Assembly: GCF_004345325.1 (NCBI RefSeq) | Contig: NZ_SLVJ01000011.1 | Span: 1 to 64,000, forward strand | Source of the DNA: Acinetobacter calcoaceticus | Lineage (GTDB): Bacteria; Pseudomonadota; Gammaproteobacteria; Pseudomonadales; Moraxellaceae | Direction of reading: 5' to 3' | Length of the DNA stretch: 64,000 nucleotides | Shown here: positions 57,760-64,000 of the stretch, one piece after another | Layout of the letters: the number at the start of each line of letters is the position of its first letter | Position numbering within the stretch: position 1 is the first letter of the stretch | Position numbers and translations under genes: made by a program | The notes under the pieces: generated by a model | What the model was told of the DNA's origin: nothing | The model's database searches: none | What the model saw: the letters and a program-made list of their open reading frames with translations, nothing else

Positions 57760-58554
57760 ATGTCAAAACTTGCAGTTAATCTTTCCATGCTTTTTACGGA
57801 AGTCCCCTTACTGCAACGTTTTGCCTTGGCAAAAGCGCATGGCTTTGAGCATGTGGAAATCCAATTTCCCTATGAGCTTTCAGTCGCCACACTTTCACAA
57901 ACGCTACAACAACATCAGCTCAGTCTTTGCCTGATCAATGTCCCAGCAGGAGATCTAATGCAAGGCGGTTGTGGACTTGCAGGTGTCCCTGGCCGTGAAG
58001 CTGAGTTTTCTGCTGCATTGGATCTAGCCATCGACTATGCCACGCAACTCAATGTCCCCAGTGTCAATATCCTGGCGGGCCGTCAAAGTGAGGGCGTCGC
58101 ATTGGATGCTTGCCTAGATACGCTCTATGCCAATCTGCGTGTGGCTTCAGAACGTCTTGCTCGCGCCCAGATTCAACCGTTGATCGAACTGATCAATGGC
58201 ATCAATATGCCAGGATTTTTATTACAAACTATGGCTCAGGGACAACATGCGCTTGATCAAGTGCAACATCCCGCTCTGAAACTGCAGTACGATTGCTACC
58301 ACATGGCGATGATGAACGAAAATCTAAGCCAGTGTTTTCTAGACAACCTAGAACAGATTGGTCATATTCAGTTTGCTGACTGCCCAGGCAGACATCAGCC
58401 AGATACGGGCAATATCGATTTTTCAGATTTTTTCCAAACGGTTATCAATAGTCCATATCGCGGTTTTATCGCAGCGGAATATCAACCCTTAGGACACACA
58501 GAACAGTCATTTACATGGCAGTCAGGCTATTTTTCAATGCCTGATGTTAGATAA
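57760..58554 (+). CDS. Hydroxypyruvate isomerase family protein
   Basis: 264-aa TIM-barrel protein of the Hyi/OtnI group. LAVNLSMLFTEVPLLQRFALAKAHGFEHVEIQFPYE, NILAGRQSEG, LIELINGINMPGFLL (metal-binding Glu), LQYDCYHMAM and CPGRHQPDTGNID (second metal-site region) are the family blocks. It likely interconverts hydroxypyruvate and tartronate semialdehyde or an analogous ketose. ATG 57760 is preceded by AAGGAA, which decides it over ATG 57712. It follows the GarR-like reductase, supporting a joint pathway. Confidence 0.88.
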   Translation: MSKLAVNLSMLFTEVPLLQRFALAKAHGFEHVEIQFPYELSVATLSQTLQQHQLSLCLINVPAGDLMQGGCGLAGVPGREAEFSAALDLAIDYATQLNVPSVNILAGRQSEGVALDACLDTLYANLRVASERLARAQIQPLIELINGINMPGFLLQTMAQGQHALDQVQHPALKLQYDCYHMAMMNENLSQCFLDNLEQIGHIQFADCPGRHQPDTGNIDFSDFFQTVINSPYRGFIAAEYQPLGHTEQSFTWQSGYFSMPDVR

Positions 58555-58612
58555 GTTGCCAACTAAGCACTGCAAGAATTGAATTTTAGTGGCAAAGGCG
58601 CTATATTAACCA

Positions 58613-59044
58613 ATGAGTAATTTTCAGGAAATTAAACTTCAAATGAATTTAGAACCATCGCCCAGCGCTTCTAATTCTCACGAACTATCGATACCGAGCC
58701 AACAACAAGATATCCAAACTTGTTTAAAAGTTGTGCAAGAAGCACTTCAAGACGTGAAAGCGAAAGACATCCTTGAAATGGATGTAAGCAGTATTAGTAA
58801 TGTTTCTGATGCTATCGTGATCGCTAGTGGTACTTCAACGCGTCATGTGAAAGCATTGGCAGACAATGTCGCTGATGAAGCTCGTAAAGCAGGATTCCGA
58901 CCTATTGGTATTGAAGGTGAACGTGATGCAGAGTGGATCTTAATTGATCTTGGCTTTGTGGTCGTTCATGTGATGTTACCGACTGCACGTAAATTTTACG
59001 ATCTCGAAAGTTTATGGCGTGTCAACCCTGACTCTGTTGCCTAA
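58613..59044 (+). CDS. rsfS: Ribosomal silencing factor RsfS
   Basis: 143-aa DUF143/Iojap protein that binds L14 on the 50S subunit to block subunit joining in starvation. The core starts at CLKVVQEALQDVKAKDILEMDVSSIS, with SDAIVIASGTSTRHVKALADNVADEARKAG and EWILIDLGFVVVHVM, the family signature. About 35 residues of polar N-terminal extension are unusual but plausible. A strong terminator follows. rsfS usually sits beside nadD or rlmH; neither is here. Confidence 0.93.
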   Translation: MSNFQEIKLQMNLEPSPSASNSHELSIPSQQQDIQTCLKVVQEALQDVKAKDILEMDVSSISNVSDAIVIASGTSTRHVKALADNVADEARKAGFRPIGIEGERDAEWILIDLGFVVVHVMLPTARKFYDLESLWRVNPDSVA

Positions 59045-59052
59045 AGCATCGA

Positions 59053-59077
59053 AAAGCGACCCTTAAGTCGCTTTTTT
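59053..59077 (+). terminator. Intrinsic terminator of rsfS
   Basis: Stem AAAGCGAC (59053-59060) / GTCGCTTT (59067-59074) with loop CCTTAA and T-run. Confidence 0.85.
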
Positions 59078-59152
59078 ATTGCCTCATTTTTTCTTTTTAA
59101 ATCGATCTTTTTTAAAACTTTGTCTCGTCCTCGTATACAGCTTAAGTGTTGG

Positions 59153-60385
59153 CTAGCGTTTGTTCTGGATCGGGGGATTCATTTTCACACCATACCAATG
59201 TACCAACTTAAACAACACAATGGCTAAGCCCATACTCCACACAAAAGTCACCAATACGCCAAGCCCTTGGGTCAATAAACTGACCTGCTGACGATCAACA
59301 ATTGTACTTCGATCGGCAAAGACCACAGCTAGGGTACCCCACACACCGCATAAGCCATGAATAACCAAGACATCGACTATATTTTTTGCTGTAATCCAAC
59401 GCTTAAGTTGCTCAATTAAAATAAACACCATCAAACCTGCGACTGCTCCGATCCACAAAGAACTGGACATGGAGACCATACCGCCACACCCTGTAATCGC
59501 CACCAGACCACCTAAGGCTGCTTTAATCAATTTTTCAAAGCTTATTTTTTGTTTAGTCATAATACCCAAGGCGATAACCATTATCACTGCACCGCTTAAG
59601 GCTGCAATGGTATTAATCACCACATCTTGTATGTCGATACGTTGCGCTGAGATATAACCGATATTAAGACCTGACCAAGCCAACCACAGGATAAAACCCG
59701 CCAAGGCCATAGACAATAATTTATAATCACTAAACATGACATCTTTACGGCGAATAAGCTCCTGCTGTTCTTGACCCAGTACCCAATAGCCAGCAAGCAC
59801 AATCCATGCAGCAGTAGAATGCACCACCGTTGCTCCAGCGAAATCAATGAATCCGAGGTTTCGTAGAAACCCTTCTATTTCATTTCCTTGACCCCAGACC
59901 CAACGACTCAGTGCTGAGAAAATCACACCAGAGATAAACAATGCAATCCACCAATATTGTAATAAGCTAATATTTCTAGGAATAATACGACTGACCACCA
60001 TGGTAACGGTGGTCGCCATCAGCATATAAAAGATGAAAAAGTGCCATTGCCAGCTTTGGAAAGGGAGTCCAAATTGATGCAGGTGGTCGCCAAATAGAAA
60101 ACAGAATAAAAATAATGCGAAGGAATATAAAATATTGCCTACAAATGCGGCAAGATAATTAATTAAGAAGATAGAGAAAGTTTTAGATTCAGGGTCATAG
60201 CCGCCTTCGATGATGGCAAAACCTGCCTGCATCAGCATAACGAACAGACCACCCAACAATAGTAGGGTAAAATCTGGTGCAACATTCAGCGCTCGAACAT
60301 CGTTGTCAGACCACCCTGTTGCAGCCAGTGTCATTGAAGAAATAGCGACCATCAGGATAACAAGAAGAAATCTAAGTACTCCCAT
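59153..60385 (-). CDS. Amt/Rh-family ammonium transporter, divergent
   Basis: 410-aa polytopic inner-membrane protein. Signal-like first hydrophobic segment (FLLVILMVAISSMTLAATGW), then about 11 membrane helices. The twin-histidine residues of the ammonium pore are kept: FIDFAGATVVHSTAAW and VIHGLCGVWGTLAV. Signature segments that are typical of AmtB differ: EGGYDPESKTFSIFL replaces the usual AGLVRSKN-type loop, and LAWSGLNIGY replaces GWFGFNAGS. The gene is solitary with no glnK partner, which is unusual for Amt. It may be an Amt-like channel or sensor. Confidence 0.82.
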   Translation of the reverse strand: MGVLRFLLVILMVAISSMTLAATGWSDNDVRALNVAPDFTLLLLGGLFVMLMQAGFAIIEGGYDPESKTFSIFLINYLAAFVGNILYSFALFLFCFLFGDHLHQFGLPFQSWQWHFFIFYMLMATTVTMVVSRIIPRNISLLQYWWIALFISGVIFSALSRWVWGQGNEIEGFLRNLGFIDFAGATVVHSTAAWIVLAGYWVLGQEQQELIRRKDVMFSDYKLLSMALAGFILWLAWSGLNIGYISAQRIDIQDVVINTIAALSGAVIMVIALGIMTKQKISFEKLIKAALGGLVAITGCGGMVSMSSSLWIGAVAGLMVFILIEQLKRWITAKNIVDVLVIHGLCGVWGTLAVVFADRSTIVDRQQVSLLTQGLGVLVTFVWSMGLAIVLFKLVHWYGVKMNPPIQNKR

Positions 60386-60794
60386 GAACGAGCTTTCCTA
60401 TCGGATTAATTTATGTAGTCGTTGTCTGTCTTTAAATATCAAAAATAAAAACACCACATTTCGCATAAACACATTTACTCAAGACGTATAAAAGTATTCA
60501 AATTTTAACAAGTTTATGTAATACAGCGCTTAGATTCAATATTTTTTAACCAATTTAAGGCTTATTTATATCCAGACCACTCAGGTGAAATTTATATAAT
60601 CTAACCAACCACCATAAACCAATGATTAATATAATAAAAGTTATTGTTAGTTTTTCTTAACGAATATTATACATTAATCACTGTTCCTGAATATCTAAAT
60701 TAAATTATTAAACAGCAGCGATTTTTTTTTACCATCTTAAAAAACGCGAAACTTCAAAACCCCCAGCATTACTTATGTCGCTCTTTTCGCATTC
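60386..60794. promoter_or_regulatory. AT-rich upstream region of the Amt-like gene
   Basis: About 410 bp with no ORF or RNA gene. It must hold the minus-strand promoter of the amt gene. I searched it for a sigma54 -24/-12 element (GG-N10-GC) and saw none, so nitrogen control through NtrC is not supported by sequence. Confidence 0.35.
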
Positions 60795-60820
60795 AAAAAA
60801 CCACCCGAAGGTGGTTTTTT
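60795..60820 (-). terminator. Intrinsic terminator of the pnt operon
   Basis: Stem AACCACC (60799-60805) / GGTGGTT (60810-60816), loop CGAA, T-run on the minus strand. Confidence 0.85.
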
Positions 60821-60884
60821 CTTTCAATAAGATTGCGCTCAGAACTTAGTGTTAGAACGAATTGTTAGAATGAAGTATCAGAAC

Positions 60885-62342
60885 TTAGTGGCCATTGCCA
60901 TTGATGGCTTTGGTCATATCTTCGACGACTTTTTTAGCATCACCGAAAATCATCATAGTTTTGTCGTTGTAGAACAAGTCATTGTCTAGTCCAGCATAAC
61001 CCGTTGCCATTGAGCGCTTGATCACCATAATGGTTCGCGCTTTGTGCGCTTCAAGGATCGGCATGCCATAGATCGGTGAAGTTGGATCATCTTTTGCTGC
61101 AGGATTGACCACATCATTGGCACCAATCACCAACACCACATCTGTAGCGGGGAAGTCTGAGTTAATCTCATCCATTTCCAAGATGTCTTCATAAGGTACA
61201 TCAGCTTCAGCCAATAACACGTTCATATGACCTGGCATACGACCTGCAACTGGATGAATGGCAAAGCGTACCGTAACACCTTGTTCTTTGAGTAAGTTCG
61301 CCAACTCTTTAACCGCATTCTGTGCGCGACCTTGAGCCATACCATAACCCGGTACAATCACTACACTGTCAGCATTTGACATCAAGAAACCGGCATCATC
61401 TGCTGAACCTGAACGATGGTTGCGCTGTACTTTATCACCTGCATCTGCATTGCTCGCAACCGCAGTCCCGCCCATCGCACCACCAAACAGGACGTTGATG
61501 ATTGAACGATTCATGGCTTTACACATGATGTAAGACAAAATTGCACCTGATGAACCCACCAGTGAGCCTGCCACGATCAACATATTGTTTTCTAGGGTAA
61601 AACCAATCCCTGCAGCCGCCCAACCTGAGAAGGAGTTGAGTAGTGATACCACCACTGGCATATCGCCGCCACCGACAGGCGCAATCCACACCCAACCGAA
61701 AACCAAAGCCAATGCCGTCATCGCCCAGAAAGCTTGCATATTTGCAGTGGTAAAGAAGTAAATCCCACAAGCCAACATTGCAATAAAAATCAAGGCTTGT
61801 AGCGGTTTCACCCATGCACCTGAAATGGTCTTGGCCCACTTTTTCGCCGCCAACTTACCATAGGCAAAGACTGAAGCGGTAAAGGTAATCGCGCCGACAA
61901 AGCAACCCACGAACAATTCAAATAAATGAACCTTGTTCATGTGACTCTGTTCAACGCCAGCAGTCAGCAATGCCGCTTCATCTTTGGCGAACAATTCAAT
62001 CAATTGGTTGTTATGCAGAATCGCAGCAATAGCAATCAGCACCGCAGCCAGACCGACCAAAGAGTGCATTAACGCAACGGTTTCAGGCATTTGGGTCATC
62101 GGTACGGTACGCGCACGCGCGATACCCACGATCGCTCCCAGCACCATTGCCCCACCGATCATCCAAATCACCGGATGATCCGCCACAAAGAAAGTGGTTA
62201 ATACAGCAATCGCCATCGCGATCATGCCGTAGCGATTGCCCTGAATGGCGGTCTTTGGACCAGACAAACCACGCAAGGTTAAGATAAACAGGATCGCCCC
62301 AACCAAGTACAACCAATTTGCATTTTCTTGAATAAATTCCAT
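60885..62342 (-). CDS. pntB: NAD(P) transhydrogenase subunit beta
   Basis: Membrane subunit of the proton-translocating transhydrogenase that reduces NADP+ with NADH using the proton gradient. 485 aa. Nine or so membrane helices fill residues 1-270; the C-terminal NADP-binding domain III has VIVPGYGMAQGRAQNAV and DVVLVIGANDVVNPAAKDDPTSPIYGMP. It starts 12 bp after pntA2, so the three pnt genes form one operon that ends in a terminator. Confidence 0.97.
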   Translation of the reverse strand: MEFIQENANWLYLVGAILFILTLRGLSGPKTAIQGNRYGMIAMAIAVLTTFFVADHPVIWMIGGAMVLGAIVGIARARTVPMTQMPETVALMHSLVGLAAVLIAIAAILHNNQLIELFAKDEAALLTAGVEQSHMNKVHLFELFVGCFVGAITFTASVFAYGKLAAKKWAKTISGAWVKPLQALIFIAMLACGIYFFTTANMQAFWAMTALALVFGWVWIAPVGGGDMPVVVSLLNSFSGWAAAGIGFTLENNMLIVAGSLVGSSGAILSYIMCKAMNRSIINVLFGGAMGGTAVASNADAGDKVQRNHRSGSADDAGFLMSNADSVVIVPGYGMAQGRAQNAVKELANLLKEQGVTVRFAIHPVAGRMPGHMNVLLAEADVPYEDILEMDEINSDFPATDVVLVIGANDVVNPAAKDDPTSPIYGMPILEAHKARTIMVIKRSMATGYAGLDNDLFYNDKTMMIFGDAKKVVEDMTKAINGNGH

Positions 62343-62354
62343 GGCTCGGCCCTT

Positions 62355-62669
62355 TTATTTCTTTTGCTTTGGCTTAAACATTTCCAGCATGCGCGCTGTC
62401 ACTGCGAAACCACCGAAAATATTAATGCTGGCCAAGAACACAGCGACAGCCCCTAGTACACTGATGACATTGACACTTTGAAATGCAACATTGGCTTCTA
62501 ATCCAATCACAGGCATACCGACGGTTTGCAACATTGCACCCACCACAATAATAGAAGACAAGGCATTGGTCACCGCCATCAGCGGCGTATGCAAAGCGGG
62601 TGTTACCCCCCAAACCACGTAATAACCCACAAAAATGGACAATACGAAAATCGTAATAGTTTCAACCAT
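62355..62669 (-). CDS. pntA2: NAD(P) transhydrogenase alpha subunit, membrane part
   Basis: 104-aa membrane segment of PntA, encoded separately. Three to four helices, with [36 protein letters not shown], the hallmark of domain II of the alpha chain. The gene split (NAD-binding domain and membrane domain in separate genes) is common in alpha- and some gammaproteobacteria, and is normal in Acinetobacter. Gaps of 11-12 bp to both neighbours show operon structure. Confidence 0.95.
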   Translation of the reverse strand: MVETITIFVLSIFVGYYVVWGVTPALHTPLMAVTNALSSIIVVGAMLQTVGMPVIGLEANVAFQSVNVISVLGAVAVFLASINIFGGFAVTARMLEMFKPKQKK

Positions 62670-62680
62670 GAACTGTCTCC

Positions 62681-63808
62681 TTAACCACGCTGGAACAGCA
62701 CTTGGCCGTCATGAGTGATGAGTAGGGCTTTTTGGATTTCATCGGCTTGATTAATCGCAAAAGTTTGCTCTTTATCAAATAATGTTTCGACAAAATTAAA
62801 AACGTTACGTGCATACAATGCTGAAGCTTCAGTCGACAAGGTCGCTGGAATATTCGCTATGCCAAGGATGGTTACTGCATTTTCAGTCACCACATTTTCG
62901 CCGCAGACTGAACCTTCTACGTTACCGCCACTCTCAACCGCCATATCGAGGATGATTGAACCCGGCTTCATTTTGGCAACCGTCTCAGCTTTAATCAGAC
63001 GTGGCGCATTACGACCCGGCAACAACGCCGTGGTAATCACGATATCGGCATTGGAAACCGCTTTATCCACGATGATATTTTGATCTTTGATATATTGCTC
63101 ACCGGGCATCCAGCCATAACCATTTTTGGCGGCATCGGCAGCTTTTTGTTTTTCTTCATCAGACATCGGAACGTCTAACCATTTTCCACCCAGAGATTCC
63201 ACTTGTTCTTTGGCCGTTGGACGTAAGTCAGTCGCTTCCACAATGGCACCTAAGCGCTTCGCAGTTGCAATGGCTTGTAGACCCGCAACGCCCACACCCA
63301 TGATCACCACACGTGCCGGTTTTACCGTACCCGCTGCAGTCATCAGCATCGGAAACATACGTTGATATTCTGCTGCAGCGAGTAACACCGATTTATAACC
63401 TGCGAGATTGGCTTGCGAAGACAGCACATCCATGTTTTGTGCACGAGACAAGGTCCGCGGTAACAACTCCAGCGCAAAGGCACTGACCTGCTGTGCCGCA
63501 AATTGATCGAGTTCGGTATTGCGATAAGGATCAAACATCGCAATCACCGTGCTGCCTGAGGTAAGTTTCTGAATTTCCTCACCTTGGGGGGCGCGAACTT
63601 TCAAAATAATCGCACTGCCGGCATAGGCATCTTGGGTAATTTGGGCACCAACCTGTTCATATGCACTGTCAATATACGCGGCTCTAACTCCAGCGCCGCG
63701 TTCAATGACCACATGATGACCAGCGTTAATCAACTTCTTTACGGTCTCTGGCGTCGCAGCGACACGATGTTCACCGACGATAGTTTCCGTTGGAATTCCG
63801 ATCTGCAT
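62681..63808 (-). CDS. pntA1: NAD(P) transhydrogenase alpha subunit, NAD-binding part
   Basis: 375-aa cytosolic domain I, homologous to alanine dehydrogenase. Start [26 protein letters not shown]-binding [31 protein letters not shown], and the RQD-loop region YRNTELDQF. It is the first gene of pntA1-pntA2-pntB. A near-perfect 8-bp inverted repeat with 5-nt spacer lies 34 bp upstream of the ATG. Confidence 0.96.
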   Translation of the reverse strand: MQIGIPTETIVGEHRVAATPETVKKLINAGHHVVIERGAGVRAAYIDSAYEQVGAQITQDAYAGSAIILKVRAPQGEEIQKLTSGSTVIAMFDPYRNTELDQFAAQQVSAFALELLPRTLSRAQNMDVLSSQANLAGYKSVLLAAAEYQRMFPMLMTAAGTVKPARVVIMGVGVAGLQAIATAKRLGAIVEATDLRPTAKEQVESLGGKWLDVPMSDEEKQKAADAAKNGYGWMPGEQYIKDQNIIVDKAVSNADIVITTALLPGRNAPRLIKAETVAKMKPGSIILDMAVESGGNVEGSVCGENVVTENAVTILGIANIPATLSTEASALYARNVFNFVETLFDKEQTFAINQADEIQKALLITHDGQVLFQRG

Positions 63809-63841
63809 GAGCGTTCCTCAAGCTAATGTTTTCTCAAGTCA

Positions 63842-63862
63842 GCATTGCAGTCATTGCAATGC
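63842..63862. promoter_or_regulatory. Inverted repeat upstream of the pnt operon
   Basis: GCATTGCA (63842-63849) and TGCAATGC (63855-63862) are perfect complements separated by GTCAT. It lies 34 bp before pntA1 and could be an operator or a leader hairpin. No regulator is identified. Confidence 0.5.
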
Positions 63863-63956
63863 TTCCCCCTAGGATGCGTTTTGTACTGATTTTTTGGAGT
63901 TTAATTGAACTATTTTAAAATACTACCTACTATTTATTTAATAAATGGCATCATTT

Positions 63957-63996
63957 TGAACTGATAGTTCATCTCATTCTTTTATGTCGCTATAAT
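63957..63996 (+). promoter_or_regulatory. Promoter-like element at the right edge
   Basis: TATAAT at 63991-63996 with a weak TTCATC -35 at 17 bp spacing reads rightward out of the window. A TGAACT/AGTTCA inverted repeat (63957-63971, spacer GAT) overlaps the -35 region, suggesting a repressor site. The gene it serves is outside the window. Confidence 0.4.
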
Positions 63997-64000
63997 CCGT

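Noticed and set aside
60386..60794. Sigma54 promoter for the Amt-like gene
   Set aside because: No GG-N10-GC element could be found on the minus strand upstream of 60385.

Overview
This window is chromosomal DNA of a gammaproteobacterium, almost certainly an Acinetobacter species. The evidence is the GigA/GigB stress-signalling pair, found so far in Acinetobacter; an orphan gspE; split pntA genes; the Acinetobacter-like proteins throughout; and the moderately AT-rich, densely packed sequence. Nearly all genes are housekeeping. No phage, transposase, CRISPR array, tRNA or rRNA gene was found.

Layout. 1-4.4 kb: mlaA (outer-membrane lipid asymmetry), gigA-gigB, a nitrilase-family amidase and ohr, with a strong promoter firing leftward off the window edge. 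4.5-7.9 kb: gspE, divergent from a DUF432/MscS pair. 8-14 kb: a giant DUF2339 membrane protein divergent from polA. 14-19.2 kb, minus strand: yggT, proC, tilS, accA, ppx. 19.4-22 kb: trxA, rho and a small Ala-rich lipoprotein. 22.3-36.9 kb: the canonical thrS-infC-rpmI-rplT-pheS-pheT-ihfA translation cluster, in its usual order and strand but split into three blocks by two accessory islands. One island (26.2-29.0 kb) has a tail-anchored unknown, a NADAR protein, a GNAT and a P-loop ATPase. The other (30.1-33.2 kb) has two TonB-C-like periplasmic proteins, a truncated third copy not previously delimited as a gene, a VTT membrane protein and a GST. 37.3-39.0 kb: an acyl-CoA synthetase. 39.1-46.2 kb, minus strand: darP-npr-rapZ, panC-panB-folK-pcnB, a ComEA-like protein with a length-variable Asn/Ser/Ala repeat, and mazG. 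46.3-55.8 kb: an SDR, then relA-rlmD-exonuclease-cysM divergent from gacS, a gene neighbourhood shared with Pseudomonas. 56-59 kb: crotonase, a beta-hydroxyacid dehydrogenase, a hydroxypyruvate isomerase-like protein and rsfS. 59.1-63.8 kb: a divergent Amt transporter and the pntA1-pntA2-pntB transhydrogenase.

How the genes connect. Stress and nutrient signalling dominates: gigA/gigB, npr (PTS-Ntr, the published partner pathway of GigA/B), rapZ, relA, ppx, mazG and gacS all act on stringent, nitrogen or post-transcriptional control. A translation/RNA set (rho, infC, thrS, pheST, L20, L35, tilS, pcnB, rsfS, darP, rlmD) fills much of the rest.

The most noteworthy observations are the tandem TonB-C-like family with a reusable 25-bp promoter cassette and a truncated relic, the fragmented translation operon, a cysteine-less MlaA, an AUU-started infC, a WCAPC thioredoxin, a long structured leader before the small lipoprotein, and an Amt homologue with altered signature segments. 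Starts were re-chosen for mlaA, gspE, polA, pheS, rpmI, infC and several others from ribosome-binding sites and family N-termini.
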